This document shows, in pieces, positions 18,262 through 27,695 of a DNA stretch of 64,000 nt. This DNA is from Bin80 sp026709335 (GTDB lineage: Bacteria > Bacteroidota > Rhodothermia > Rhodothermales > Bin80). Within the stretch, counting starts at the first letter, position 1. Each line of letters opens with the position of its first letter. The position numbers and the translations under genes are program-made. The DNA lies in NCBI GenBank assembly GCA_965200825.1, contig OZ241385.1, positions 1,240,001-1,304,000 of the forward strand. The letters run 5' to 3'. The notes beneath the pieces are model-generated. The model was not told the DNA's origin. It searched no databases and worked only from the letters and a program-made list of their open reading frames with translations.

Positions 18262-19048
18262 CCGAATTGTAACGGATGTGCAGGCTGCACTGAATCGGCG
18301 AAAACGCCTTGTTCACCTGCATGAGTTGAAAGCATCCATCGATTATGAAAAGCCCGTGAGAGATTTTCAGACAGCCTTGAGCGTGCCCGGAATGGCAATC
18401 ATTGCTGAAATCAAGAAACGCTCTCCTTCGAAAGGCCTCCTGCGAGAATCATTTGACGTCCCTGCTCTTGCCAAAGATTATTCGCAGGCTGGTGCAAATG
18501 CAATTAGTGTATTGACCGAAGAAGATCATTTTGATGGATCACTTTCATATCTGGATCTTGCAGCTCGCCATTCTCAACTTCCAATTCTGCGCAAAGATTT
18601 TATCGTTGATCCCTATCAGTTATATGAAGCTCGATCTTATGGAGCGGCAGCGGTGTTACTGATTGCAGCTATCCTTGACTCCTCACAAATTCATGATCTA
18701 CTCAGCCTCGCAACCGAATTAAACCTGGCATGCCTGGTTGAAATATATGACCCGATTGAGCTGGATAAAATCGACCTTAACCAAGTCTCTATTCTTGGAG
18801 TCAATAATCGAAATCTTCATACTTTCGAGGTAGACATTAAGCACTCTCTACGGGTATTTGAATTGGTAGACAAAAACCTTGTCAAAGTATCTGAAAGTGG
18901 GCTTCGATCCTCAAAAGATCTGGCTTACTTACATCAAAGGGGAATTGATGCGGTGTTAATCGGTGAAACCTTCATGTGCGCGGACCAACCCGGCACGACC
19001 CTACGAGCACTCCGGGAAGAAACTGATGCTCTACTCAATTCAGCATAA
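18248..19048 (+). CDS. trpC: Indole-3-glycerol phosphate synthase
   Basis: A 266-residue TIM-barrel enzyme that closes the indole ring. Motifs: IIAEIKKRSPSKG (catalytic Lys of strand beta1), ISVLTEEDHFDGS, LRKDFIVDPYQ, GVNNRNLHTFEVD, VSESGLRS and VLIGETFM. ATG 18248 lies within the end of trpD. A 150 bp gap follows before trpF; it is AT-rich and could hold an internal promoter, although no consensus is clear. Confidence 0.96.
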   Translation: MTVLDRIVTDVQAALNRRKRLVHLHELKASIDYEKPVRDFQTALSVPGMAIIAEIKKRSPSKGLLRESFDVPALAKDYSQAGANAISVLTEEDHFDGSLSYLDLAARHSQLPILRKDFIVDPYQLYEARSYGAAAVLLIAAILDSSQIHDLLSLATELNLACLVEIYDPIELDKIDLNQVSILGVNNRNLHTFEVDIKHSLRVFELVDKNLVKVSESGLRSSKDLAYLHQRGIDAVLIGETFMCADQPGTTLRALREETDALLNSA

Positions 19049-19198
19049 ACCTTTGGAAGAATTCGGTTGGGATAGTCGGACCAAAATGATTTCTATGACA
19101 AGTTCGCACCTTCAACATGTTTGCCTCCCGGAAGTCTAATATATTTTTCGAACTATACATGTTTATGCCTTACATAAAACTGAGTCAGATAGAATCAG

Positions 19199-19840
19199 AT
19201 GTCATGTAAAGTGAAAATTTGTGGCCTGACAACCTTGGCAGATGCACGATTCTGTGCGGGTGCTGGGGCTGATTATCTGGGGTTTATTCAGCACCCCCCA
19301 AGCCCACGATATATCTCACCCGATCGTGCAAAGGAAATCAAAGAATGGGTTCATGGACCTGAAACGGTCGGAGTATTTGTGAATGTAGATGCAGAAACTG
19401 TCAATCTAAGCAGTGAAACAGCAGGTTTTGACATCGTCCAATTACACGGAGATGAGTCTCCTGCTTACTGTAGGCGTATCACTCGTCCGGTGATCAAAGC
19501 ATTTAGCATCCGACCAAATGATACGGTTCGTGCACTTTCAAGAATTATGGACGCATATCAGGGTTGTGTAGACTACTTCCTTCTTGACACCTGGCACTCT
19601 GAACTTCCGGGTGGAACAGGGAAAGTTTTTGACTGGAGTATTGCCAAGAACTTGGCTACGAATTTTCCCACATTGCTGGCAGGTGGCCTGAATCCCTCCA
19701 ATGTGAAAGAAGCTGTTCGAACTGTTTCACCCTGGGGTATTGATCTATCCAGTGGGATCGAAGAAATCCCCGGCACTAAGGACTTTGACTTGGTAACCAA
19801 ATTTTTTGAATCAATCAGCGAGGGAGACACTGAACTATAA
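19199..19840 (+). CDS. trpF: Phosphoribosylanthranilate isomerase
   Basis: A 213-residue TIM barrel performing the Amadori rearrangement before TrpC. It has the N-terminal KICGLTTLADA with the catalytic Cys, GFIQHPPSPRYI, VQLHGDESP, LLDTW with the catalytic Asp, and the phosphate-binding LAGGLNPSNV and GIDLSSGIE. It follows a 150 bp gap after trpC and its end overlaps trpB. Complete. Confidence 0.95.
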   Translation: MSCKVKICGLTTLADARFCAGAGADYLGFIQHPPSPRYISPDRAKEIKEWVHGPETVGVFVNVDAETVNLSSETAGFDIVQLHGDESPAYCRRITRPVIKAFSIRPNDTVRALSRIMDAYQGCVDYFLLDTWHSELPGGTGKVFDWSIAKNLATNFPTLLAGGLNPSNVKEAVRTVSPWGIDLSSGIEEIPGTKDFDLVTKFFESISEGDTEL

Positions 19841-21014
19841 CGCACCTGATGAGAACGGGCGCTTTGGACCTTATGGTGGAGCTTTCGTTCCAGAAATATT
19901 GATTCCTGAATTACGCGCTGTCCAGGCAGCATTTGAGGAGTCATGGACTGATTCAGAATTTCGCAACGAATATCTGAATCTGCTAAGAACTTATGTTGGC
20001 CGACCTACTGCTCTGACTTTTGCTGAAAGATTAAGTAATGAGCTGGGTAGAGGAAAAATATTCTTAAAACGAGAAGATTTATGCCACACTGGTGCACATA
20101 AAATCAATAATACGATTGGTCAGATTTTGCTTGCCTGCAAGATGGGCAAGACTCGCATTATTGCTGAAACCGGTGCAGGCCAACATGGAGTCGCTACCGC
20201 CACCGTCGCAGCCAAATTTGGGCTCCAATGTATTGTCTATATGGGCGCTGAAGACATGGAACGCCAAGCCCTGAATGTAGCTCGCATGCAACTACTGGGG
20301 GCCGAAGTTCGTGCAGCTACCAGTGGAAGTCAGACGCTCAAAGATGCAACCAATGAAGCAATCCGTGATTGGGTTTCCAATCCAACAGATACTTTCTACA
20401 TCATTGGCTCCGTTGTTGGGCCACATCCATATCCCATGATGGTACGTACTTTTCATAGTATCATCGGCGAGGAAGTTCAGGATCAATTAATAAATATAGC
20501 AGACATAGAAACCCCTGATGTGCTCGTAGCATGTGTGGGTGGAGGATCCAATGCAATTGGATTATTTTATCCTTTTATTAATTCCCCTGAGGTGCAGATG
20601 TATGGAATAGAAGCCGCCGGTGAAGGTCTCGATGGACGCCATGCTGCGACATTGACTCGAGGAACTGTGGGAGTGCTTCATGGCGCAATGAGCTACCTGC
20701 TACAGGATCATGATGGACAGATTACCCTTGCACATTCCGTTTCGGCGGGTTTGGATTACCCTGGTGTGGGTCCCGAACATTCCTGGCTTAAGGACCTTGG
20801 TCGAGTAACATACCTGACCGAGACGGATGAGTCGGCTTTAAGAGGTGTCTCACTCCTGTCCAAGACCGAGGGAATTATTCCTGCACTTGAAACTGCTCAT
20901 GCTATTGCCGCGCTAGAAAAAATAGTTGCAAACGTTGAACATGACTCGATCATCGTCGTGAACTGCTCTGGTCGAGGGGATAAGGATATGCAAACTATTC
21001 TGAATCATACATGA
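19806..21014 (+). CDS. trpB: Tryptophan synthase beta chain
   Basis: About 402 residues, PLP enzyme joining indole and serine. The PLP lysine is in HTGAHKINNTIGQ, the phosphate-binding loop is CVGGGSNAIG, and GRFGPYGGAFVPE marks the N-terminus. The start is unusual: no ATG is available. TTG 19806 lies 35 bp inside trpF. A CTG at 19830, just after an AGGGAG Shine-Dalgarno, gives LNYNAPDENGRFG, which aligns better with the usual MNY...APD start of the family, so a CTG start is possible. The trpA ATG overlaps its stop. Confidence 0.95.
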   Translation: MNQSARETLNYNAPDENGRFGPYGGAFVPEILIPELRAVQAAFEESWTDSEFRNEYLNLLRTYVGRPTALTFAERLSNELGRGKIFLKREDLCHTGAHKINNTIGQILLACKMGKTRIIAETGAGQHGVATATVAAKFGLQCIVYMGAEDMERQALNVARMQLLGAEVRAATSGSQTLKDATNEAIRDWVSNPTDTFYIIGSVVGPHPYPMMVRTFHSIIGEEVQDQLINIADIETPDVLVACVGGGSNAIGLFYPFINSPEVQMYGIEAAGEGLDGRHAATLTRGTVGVLHGAMSYLLQDHDGQITLAHSVSAGLDYPGVGPEHSWLKDLGRVTYLTETDESALRGVSLLSKTEGIIPALETAHAIAALEKIVANVEHDSIIVVNCSGRGDKDMQTILNHT

Positions 21015-21835
21015 GTTCTCGATTATCCATCAGATTGCGCTCACTCCATTCAAAGGGCGAAAAAGCGATGGGAATTTTTCTCACCAGTGGATTCCCCCAT
21101 CCTGATGTAACCAATCTGCTATTGGATGCCGTTGACCAAGGCGAGGCGGACTTCATTGAATTGGGGATGCCCCACAGTGACCCTCTGGCAGAGGGTCTAC
21201 CAATTCAGCGATCCAGCACACGCGCACTCAAAGCCGGCGCTACGATGGAAAGTACATTGGATGCAGTGATACAGTTCAGAAAACAGAGTGAAACTCCATT
21301 ACTGCTTATGGGCTACATCAATCCGATTTATCGATTTGGTATCGAAAATTTTTGTGCTCAAGCATCCTCTGCAGGAGTCGATGGATTAATTATACCCGAC
21401 CTGCCTCCACAGGAAGCTCCCTTATTACGCGAACATGCAAGAAATCATAATCTGGATATGGTCTTTCTCGTCGCACCAAATACTCCAACCGAGCGCATGA
21501 ACGAAATAGATCTCTTGTCCAGTGGTTTTGTCTATTGCGTTTCAATCACAGGCCTTACCGGGACTGGACTTGAAGGGAAAGTAGAACAGATCAATACCTA
21601 TCTAAAGCGTGCAAATGAAGCCATTCTACAAAACCCACTTCTGGTAGGTTTTGGTATTCAAACTCGTGAAGATGCAGCTAGACTCTCCAAACATACGAAT
21701 GGTTTTATTGTTGGGTCTGCGGTGGTAAACAAAATTGAACACCTCTGGGCGCAAGGTAACCTGTCTCTACCCCAGCGCTGTCAGTACCTGACACATTTTG
21801 TGCGCTCACTTAAACTAACTGTTAACCCCAAATGA
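21011..21835 (+). CDS. trpA: Tryptophan synthase alpha chain
   Basis: A 274-residue TIM barrel releasing indole and glyceraldehyde 3-phosphate, acting in complex with TrpB. It shows IELGMPHSDPLAEGLPIQ with the catalytic Glu, GYINPIYRFG, GLIIPDLPPQEA with the catalytic Asp, YCVSITGLTGTG and VGFGIQTRED. It overlaps trpB by ATGA and the following lipoprotein gene by 4 bp. Last biosynthetic gene of the cluster. Confidence 0.97.
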   Translation: MSSRLSIRLRSLHSKGEKAMGIFLTSGFPHPDVTNLLLDAVDQGEADFIELGMPHSDPLAEGLPIQRSSTRALKAGATMESTLDAVIQFRKQSETPLLLMGYINPIYRFGIENFCAQASSAGVDGLIIPDLPPQEAPLLREHARNHNLDMVFLVAPNTPTERMNEIDLLSSGFVYCVSITGLTGTGLEGKVEQINTYLKRANEAILQNPLLVGFGIQTREDAARLSKHTNGFIVGSAVVNKIEHLWAQGNLSLPQRCQYLTHFVRSLKLTVNPK

Positions 21836-22959
21836 CCATGCGACGTATTACATTCCTATTGACTGTAATGCTGTTTTCCCAAGGCTGTGGAGATGGCGGG
21901 CTACTTGGTGGAGATTATCGACCCGATGCAACAGGCATTGAAGGCCAGATTACAGTTGTAATTGACTCCGTGCTATGGAATGGAACTGTGGGTGAAGCCT
22001 TACAAATTCATGTGGGCGGTTCAATTGAAACACTCCCGTCTGCCGAACCAGAGTTTGACTTGGAAGCAATCGGCTTGACTTCATCCGCTGCCTTTGATAT
22101 GGCAAAAGATCGGAAAAACGTCATGATCGTAGGCTTGATTGCAGATTCAAGTTCCGAAAACATAACAACCGAAAGCGAATACCTCAATACGATCTTCAGT
22201 AATGACTCCTTACGTCAGATGATTTTGGAAGGATCACCTGCGCTTGTCGCAAGACCCAACCACTGGCGCAGGAATCAACTTGTCTATTATCTGGCTGCAG
22301 CCTCCCCCAGTGACCTAATCATGTCTCTTGAACAAAATTCGGAGCAACTCAGGTACCATTTTAACGAAGTTTCCAGAACCCGCCTTCATCGTGACATGTT
22401 TGATATTGGCCGTCAACATGATATAGAACAAGCTCTAATAGAAGAGCATCAATTTGCAGTGAATGCACAACATGATTATTTCATCGCCATTGATACAACC
22501 CAATTCGTATGGCTACGCCGTTCCCTTACAGATACGTGGCGAAGCCTGTTCGTCTACTATGAGGAGGAAGGAGATCCCTCAAAATTAAATGCTGACTGGA
22601 TTGCTCGTGCACGCGATGCACTCACCCAACGCTATATTAGTGGTACTGCTGGGGGATGGATCGAAATTGACCGACGCCGTCCGATGACGATACAAGAAAT
22701 CAATTTCAAAGACAGATATGCCATCGAGTTCAGAGGACTATGGCATATGGTAGGCGAAGATAATGGACGTAAGTTCCCCTTTGGAATGGGCGGCCCTTTT
22801 GTGACCTATGCCTTTTATGATGAACCGACTCAACGGCTCTATCTGATCGATGGAATGGTATTCGCTCCCAATTTTTCCAAACGTGAATTCATGAGGCAAA
22901 TGGAAGTCATTGCATATACCTTCCGCACTCTTCAAGAGGTGGAAGGTGAGAGCGTGTAG
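21832..22959 (+). CDS. DUF4837 family lipoprotein
   Basis: A 375-residue exported protein. The signal peptide ends in a lipobox-like SQGC. The body matches my memory of DUF4837 proteins common in Bacteroidota: an early VVIDSVLWNGTVGEAL, a central LVARPNHWRRNQLVYYLAA, and a C-terminal RGLWHMVG...MGGPFVTYAFYDEPTQ and RLYLIDGMVFAP segment. The function of the family is unknown; an envelope role is likely from the lipoprotein signal. ATG 21832 overlaps the trpA stop, so it is probably cotranscribed with trp, although no metabolic link is evident. It overlaps the following DUF4296 gene, an association suggesting the two envelope proteins work together. Confidence 0.82.
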   Translation: MTMRRITFLLTVMLFSQGCGDGGLLGGDYRPDATGIEGQITVVIDSVLWNGTVGEALQIHVGGSIETLPSAEPEFDLEAIGLTSSAAFDMAKDRKNVMIVGLIADSSSENITTESEYLNTIFSNDSLRQMILEGSPALVARPNHWRRNQLVYYLAAASPSDLIMSLEQNSEQLRYHFNEVSRTRLHRDMFDIGRQHDIEQALIEEHQFAVNAQHDYFIAIDTTQFVWLRRSLTDTWRSLFVYYEEEGDPSKLNADWIARARDALTQRYISGTAGGWIEIDRRRPMTIQEINFKDRYAIEFRGLWHMVGEDNGRKFPFGMGGPFVTYAFYDEPTQRLYLIDGMVFAPNFSKREFMRQMEVIAYTFRTLQEVEGESV

Positions 22960-23272
22960 GCGGTGCCTGATCATAACTCTGGCCTTTTGCGCTGCTTGTT
23001 CCGATCGCGAACGGGAACTTGCAACAGAGCCCGTGGATAGTCTGATGATCGAAATTTTTATCGATATACATCTGAGTAATGCACGTTCCGAATTGGGGTA
23101 TGGGGAAAACGACACCCCGCTTGATTCAATGATTATCCGGCATGGCCTTTCTAGGATAGAATACGATCAAAAACTCATTTTTTACTCTGAAAACCCCGAC
23201 ACCTACTTGGCAGTGTTGAATCAGGTCACAGAGCGCCTTGCGGAGGAATCCAGACTAATTGGAGGCTTTTAG
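22946..23272 (+). CDS. DUF4296 family lipoprotein
   Basis: A short lipoprotein of about 108 residues. Signal peptide with lipobox FCAAC near residue 18. The mature part has the DUF4296 pattern: DSLMIEIFIDIHLSNARS, PLDSMIIRHGLSRIEYDQ and FYSENPDTYLAV. The start is probably GTG 22946 within the end of the DUF4837 gene, preceded by AGAGGTGGAAG; a frame opening at 22910 is longer but less likely. The role is unknown; these proteins are typical of Bacteroidota envelopes. Confidence 0.78.
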   Translation: MRACRRCLIITLAFCAACSDRERELATEPVDSLMIEIFIDIHLSNARSELGYGENDTPLDSMIIRHGLSRIEYDQKLIFYSENPDTYLAVLNQVTERLAEESRLIGGF

Positions 23273-23293
23273 GATGTCATCGACAAATTACTC

Positions 23294-24340
23294 ATGACTC
23301 CACGAGTGGCAGTCATCGTCGTATCCTATAATGGTCTCCCCATTATCCAGCAATGCCTTCCCTCAGTAGTGCAAACTAAATGGGACAACCTTCAGATCAT
23401 ATTTGTGGATAATCACTCCGGTGATGACTCCGTTGCCTGGGTCTCAAATCAGTTTCCTGAAATTCAAATTCTGGCCAATCCTGATAACTGGCTCTTTAGT
23501 CGTGCAAACAATGAGGCTATTCGCAACATTGACTGTGATTATGCTGTCCTTTTGAATAATGACGTTGCTGTTCCCTCTACTTGGCTGCAACCTCTAATTG
23601 CGTATGCAGAAATACATCCTCAAATTGCTGCGCTACAACCAAAAATTTTACAATTCGATCGTCGAGATCATTTTGAATACGCGGGGGCATCCGGTGGATA
23701 CCTTGACCAACTTGGATATCCGCTGGCTCGTGGTCGCATCTTTGATTATACAGAGAAAGATCAAGGGCAATACGATTCCCCGGCTACAATTGACTGGGCA
23801 AGTGGAGCTGCCATGCTGCTGAGGCGAAGTGCCTTGGATGAAGTGGGATTGCTTGACGAGCAATTCGGACTCCATATGGAGGAAATCGATCTTTGCTGGC
23901 GACTACGCAGGGCCGGATATGAAATTGGAGTCATTCCCGAAAGTAAGGTTTATCACATAGGGGGTGCCACACTCTCCAGAGAAAGTAGCCGCAAACTCTA
24001 CTACAATATTCGCAATGGTATTTTGATGCTATACAAAAATTTGCCACCTACTGAATTCAGGCTAATATTTTTCCAGAGAATTCTCCTAGATCATGCGGCG
24101 GCATTTGTATGGTTTCTATCTGGCAAATGGAGCCACAGCAAAGCTGTCATCCGGGGCTACCTGGACGCTCACAATATGAAAAACCATTATTCTCCACCAA
24201 ACAACGCTACTGCTCTTCCTTCTTACCGTGGGCGAATTCTTCTGGACTATCTGTTAAAGCGAAGGCGCCGCTTCTCCGACTTACCTGTAGATAAATTCCA
24301 GATCAATCACGCAAACGATCCACCCGAGCCAACACCTTAA
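23294..24340 (+). CDS. Family 2 glycosyltransferase
   Basis: A 348-residue GT-A fold enzyme, WcaA/rhamnosyltransferase-like. The N-terminal nucleotide-sugar site has VAVIVVSYNGLP, FVDNHSGDDS and LLNNDVAVP (metal-binding DxD-like region). The acceptor half has WASGAAMLLRR, the conserved HMEEIDLCWRLRRAGYEIG and VYHIGGAT. It probably adds a sugar to a surface polysaccharide. The last 36 codons lie within a segment that is repeated, diverged, at 28942-29214. The gene itself is complete. Its 3' end overlaps the remnant of a convergent membrane-protein gene on the minus strand. Confidence 0.92.
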   Translation: MTPRVAVIVVSYNGLPIIQQCLPSVVQTKWDNLQIIFVDNHSGDDSVAWVSNQFPEIQILANPDNWLFSRANNEAIRNIDCDYAVLLNNDVAVPSTWLQPLIAYAEIHPQIAALQPKILQFDRRDHFEYAGASGGYLDQLGYPLARGRIFDYTEKDQGQYDSPATIDWASGAAMLLRRSALDEVGLLDEQFGLHMEEIDLCWRLRRAGYEIGVIPESKVYHIGGATLSRESSRKLYYNIRNGILMLYKNLPPTEFRLIFFQRILLDHAAAFVWFLSGKWSHSKAVIRGYLDAHNMKNHYSPPNNATALPSYRGRILLDYLLKRRRRFSDLPVDKFQINHANDPPEPTP

Positions 24341-24504
24341 GATTGCGAGCTAATACACGGATCGAGCCGGACAGGAATACATACCCCAGAATAGGGGCAA
24401 ACCCCGACACAGCTATTTCTAGGAAATTAGCTCCACCACCAAACCAAAAATCAAATCCCCCACTACTCCACAAAAAATAATAGTAGAGAGTCGAGAATAA
24501 TACA
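24233..24504. repeat. Diverged direct repeat, copy 1 (GT2/membrane-protein convergent junction)
   Basis: About 272 bp matching 28942-29214 in the same orientation, roughly four bases in five identical by eye. It covers the last 36 codons of the glycosyltransferase and the 3' end of the convergent membrane protein. Homology stops sharply at GAGAATAATACA, a few bases before the end of an IS1634-type element. Confidence 0.9.
24303..24504 (-). pseudogene. 3' remnant of a small membrane-protein gene (allele of 29012-29419)
   Basis: The minus strand encodes, in one open frame, the last ~67 residues of the membrane protein found complete at 29012-29419: LFSTLYYYFLWSSGGFDFWF, then GGGANFLEIAVSGFAPILG, then a C-terminus ending DRLRD before a TGA. 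The upstream half is missing, cut at about 24505 where the IS1634-type element begins. No start codon or ribosome binding site remains, so it is a relic. Confidence 0.85.
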
Positions 24505-24507
24505 TCG

Positions 24508-25906
24508 GAACTTCCCCCCTTTCTGATTTCTTCAAAGGTACAATAATCCCCAGAATTTTGGGGTTATTTTGTAAAAAAGACAGCCACCAGAGGCGGCAAA
24601 TTCAGAGGAGTTTCTGTCAGTTCACCGAACTGGTAGACGAAGAAAGTTGGATTCCTAAAAGCTTGAATGCCCGCCTTTGTGTAGAGGAGTGTCCTTCCAT
24701 CAGGATGGTCTTGTGGGTCTTGTCTGTTTTTATTTTTGGAACCCCCGTCAGGCGGCACAGCCCTGACAACTCTTCCATTACCGCCTGACAACTCTTCCAT
24801 TACCGCCTGATAACTCATCGCCTTTCCGCCATCTGCGGTTCGTTTGGTGCGAGCTTTCTTTGTGGTCTTCGCCGACGGCTTGGCCGGCTCTACAATACTC
24901 TTGCGCTCTGCCTTCTTTCCTTCGGGATCCTCTTCCGAAAACAGCATTGGCGCCAGCTTCTGCCGCAGGTGATACTCCACATAATAGGCCAGCATGCACA
25001 AAAAGATATGCGCAACCACCCGTTCCTGCTTGCGATGATGAATGAGCCGCACCTGCAACGACATGGACTTCATCGTACGAAAGGCCCATTCCACCGATGA
25101 AAGACGCTTGTAATCTGTCACCAACTCCTCCGCCTCCCGCTTCAAACTCGACCGGATCGCATATACGCCGTCGAGGCGCTCTGCTCTCTGAATCGCTTCT
25201 GCGTTGCGCGTATATGAAAAATGCCCCTCCTCAATCTCCCATGTAAAGAATTTTCTCATCTTGTACTTTTGAAACACCTTCCCGACCCGAACCCCAATCT
25301 TCCCTTTGTCCTTCAACCGGCGCGGCTTGCCATGAACCGACTGCACAATCCGGTCCAGCCTCGCCTCTACCTTGACCAGCAACGCGTCCAGCATCGCGCT
25401 GGTGGTCAGTTTGCTGGCAGGAGCCAGGACGCGGGCCGCAATCATGCCGAGAACCAGTCGACGGAAGCGGGAATTGTTTGGCGCAATGAGTTCAGCCATC
25501 CCAAGTTGCTTCATCACTCCCAGCACCGCCGCGACATGTCCATGCGGTTTGTTGCTCTTCACATCAAACGCATCTTCAATGGACTGGACCGCGGTGCCGC
25601 CCCGGAAGAGAATTCTGAGTCCTTCAATGACAGGCTTCGGGAACCCGGTAATATTGGCGATGGTGGTTTTGATGATTTTATTGCCGTCTCGTTTGGACTC
25701 TCGGACGAGGATGGTGGGGGTGGAGTTTCGGTTGGGGATTTTCTCGACATACATGGGCAGGCAGTTTAAGACATTAAAGAGGCTGAAATTCGACAAATTG
25801 CAGGCAAAATCCACAAAAATCGGCGCTAGGAAGCCCGAATCAAAGACCAGTGGTGAAGAAAAATTCGCTGGATTCCCCTAATCCGAGGTTTTTAGGGAGG
25901 AAGTTC
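24508..25906. mobile_element. IS1634-type insertion sequence, internally deleted
   Basis: The ends carry short inverted repeats: GAACTTCCCCCCT at 24508 and the complement of GAACTTCCTCCCT ending at 25906 (12 of 13 match). Between them is one defective transposase on the minus strand. A stem-loop (AATAATCCCC/GGGGTTATT, 24542-24568) sits at the transposase stop. No target-site duplication is visible, as expected if the flanks have been rearranged. Confidence 0.7.
24564..25814 (-). pseudogene. IS1634 family transposase with internal deletion
   Basis: 416 residues instead of the family's usual ~550-580. The N-terminal RNSTPTILVRESKRDGNK and the C-terminal half (KIGVRVGKVFQKYKMRKFF, SSVEWAFRTMKSMSLQVR, LCMLAYYVEYHLRQKLAPML) match IS1634. 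The central part carrying the first catalytic aspartates is missing: ASKLTTSAMLDAL is joined directly to LVKVEARLDRIVQ. A 22 bp tandem duplication (CTGACAACTCTTCCATTACC plus two bases, about 24764-24808) also disturbs the C-terminus. It should be catalytically dead although still one open frame. GC content is visibly higher than in the neighbours. Confidence 0.85.
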
Positions 25907-25944
25907 AGGTATATTTAACGGTATACACATACCACATCCAGTTC

Positions 25945-26376
25945 ATGTTTATTCGACTCCTCCGACGAACTACCACCAAGAATGTCGGCGTCAAGATTGT
26001 CGAGAATGAGCGCAATTCCAAGGGGCAAACCCGCCAGCGTATTCTCCGGCACATGGGAAGTGTCCCCGAGGGGAAGCCGCTAAAGGCCCTGACTCGGCTT
26101 GCCAAGTTCGAGATGGAGAAACTCCAAGAACAGACCAAGCCAACGCTCTTTCCGGGGGGATCCTATGTGGAGGAGGTGGTCAAGACACGCATGGAACCCA
26201 AGGACACCGGCCCGCTCCCCATTGCAGATGCCCGGAAACTGGAAGAAGAACGGCGAATCTGTCTGGGCTTTCATGAGACTGTAGGCACCTTGTATGAGCA
26301 GTTGGGGATTGCGAAGGTCTTTGATGCCCCAGAACATCTCGGAATGCCAGATTCCTGCCTTGATCAAGACGGCTGA
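25945..26376 (+). pseudogene. Truncated IS1634-like transposase (N-terminal part)
   Basis: A 143-codon frame starting MFIRLLRRTTTKNVGV. It has the typical N-terminal layout of IS1634-type transposases: VKIVENERNSKGQTRQRILR, then MGSVPEGKPLKALTRL, EKLQEQTKPTLFPGG and later EERRICLGFHETVGTLYEQLG. It ends at a stop after GMPDSCLDQDG, long before any catalytic DDE region, so only the first quarter remains. Orientation is opposite to the element at 24508-25906 and the subtype differs. Confidence 0.7.
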
Positions 26377-26532
26377 ATCTGCTTTGGTAGATTCAACTGA
26401 AAAAATCGTGAAAATTCATCGTCTATATCTCGGCTTCGTAGCTCGCTACTCAGCCTCCATGCAGCCCAACATTTCATGACCCATCTTCGATATTTTCTTC
26501 AGGAAAATACTGATTTCTGTGCCAATTTTGGC

Positions 26533-26818
26533 CATTTTTACCCCAGTAGAGCCTCAAAATGGAATCCAATTGAAAATCGTGCCTTCTGTGAGGTATCGAA
26601 ACGATGGGCAGGGATCCCGCTTACGTCTTTGAAATTCATGCTGGATTGCATCAGGCTACAACCACGAAAACTGGACTGACCGTCTCCGGCAGCTGAATGA
26701 ACGTGAATACGAACGAGGAATAAAAATCAGTGATCACGAAATGAGTCTGCTTAATCTGGAGCATAACGCGTCCTTGCCAAGATGAAACTACGTCATCAAA
26801 CCGCAACCAAACGGCTAA
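26533..26818 (+). pseudogene. ISAzo13-family transposase remnant with frameshifts
   Basis: Read across two frame changes, the plus strand spells the C-terminal end of an ISAzo13-type transposase: HFYPSRASKWNPIENRAFCE, WAGIPLTSL, then in another frame ATTTKTGLTV, then REYERGIKISDHEMSLLNLE and finally NYVIKPQ before a stop. Segment order is as in the family. The upstream two thirds of the gene are gone, so this is a decayed fragment. Positions 26377-26532 just before it hold nothing recognisable. Confidence 0.65.
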
Positions 26819-26981
26819 AAAACGTGAAATTGTAGGAGAATTTTATTTTGCCAGCCCTAAGGTACGCCTAAGCGGTATTCGGGGCGCGTGGACTGGGGAC
26901 ACGGTAACTGATTCTATTGAAAATTATTGTTGTATATTACGTGTGGTCAAAGCAACAACAAATACTTTGGGAAGGTAAAGA

Positions 26982-27695
26982 ATGTTGAACCACAGTTTTC
27001 TGGCTCTATGCCGCGGTTTCCTGCCCTTTTTGATTTTAACATATTTTTTGGTTGGATGCTCTGATGACGCCTTAGTTACCGTCGAGGATACTACCACGAT
27101 GAACAACGTTGCACCGGGTGAGCGACATGCGACTGAGCAATCAGATTCTCCTGTTACGGTAGAAGATTATGTTTCCGCAATTATGAGTTCTGCCAGTACA
27201 ATTTCCAATCCTGCTCACTGCGTGATTTCAGACATTGCAGAGATCAAAGTTGAATCTGGAATGATTCAGGCACATCTGGACAGTGCCCTACCCGATGGGG
27301 ACGAAAATGAAATCAGTAAGGCGGTGGATGATTCGAAATCTTTGTTCGATAGATTAGCTGTGAATTGTTCTGGACTAAAAACAATTAAGACGCTTGCGGA
27401 AGAAATGTATGGAAAGTTTCCCGACTTACTTGAAATGAATCAAGTTGAGTTGCGAAATTTATTATATAGCCATGCTAGATTGAACAAGCAAACTGATTGT
27501 GAGGAGCGTTGTGCAGCCACTGCTGTATTCCATATTGCAGCCGTAGAAGTCGCTTGGGCAGCCGCAATGGGGCTTTGTGTTGGGACAACTATCGGCTATC
27601 CTGCCTGTGCAGGAGCTGCAACAGCAGTAAAATACCTGACTTTAACTGCAATAGGGATAGATCTTGCAAGCTGTCTGGAGGCTTGCAAAGGATGA
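26982..27695 (+). CDS. Lipoprotein with cysteine-rich hydrophobic C-terminal hairpin
   Basis: A 237-residue protein. The signal peptide ends in lipobox LVGC (Cys near residue 26). The middle is acidic and helical. The last ~65 residues are hydrophobic and contain six Cys in a symmetric order: a CEERC pair, single cysteines in GLCVG and PACAG, then a CLEAC pair before the C-terminal KG. The layout suggests two long helices pinned by disulfides. It resembles in outline the cysteine-rich peptide of halocin C8-type bacteriocins, but this is only a pattern match. The gene is intact, starts at ATG 26982 and overlaps the next gene by ATGA, inside an island of broken insertion sequences. Confidence 0.7.
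   Translation: MLNHSFLALCRGFLPFLILTYFLVGCSDDALVTVEDTTTMNNVAPGERHATEQSDSPVTVEDYVSAIMSSASTISNPAHCVISDIAEIKVESGMIQAHLDSALPDGDENEISKAVDDSKSLFDRLAVNCSGLKTIKTLAEEMYGKFPDLLEMNQVELRNLLYSHARLNKQTDCEERCAATAVFHIAAVEVAWAAAMGLCVGTTIGYPACAGAATAVKYLTLTAIGIDLASCLEACKG

Noticed and set aside
24542..24568. GC-rich stem-loop (AATAATCCCC/GGGGTTATT) as a terminator for the glycosyltransferase
   Set aside because: It lies inside the IS1634-type element at its transposase stop and more than 200 bp from the glycosyltransferase end, with no clear T run on the relevant strand. Kept only as a note in the element entry.
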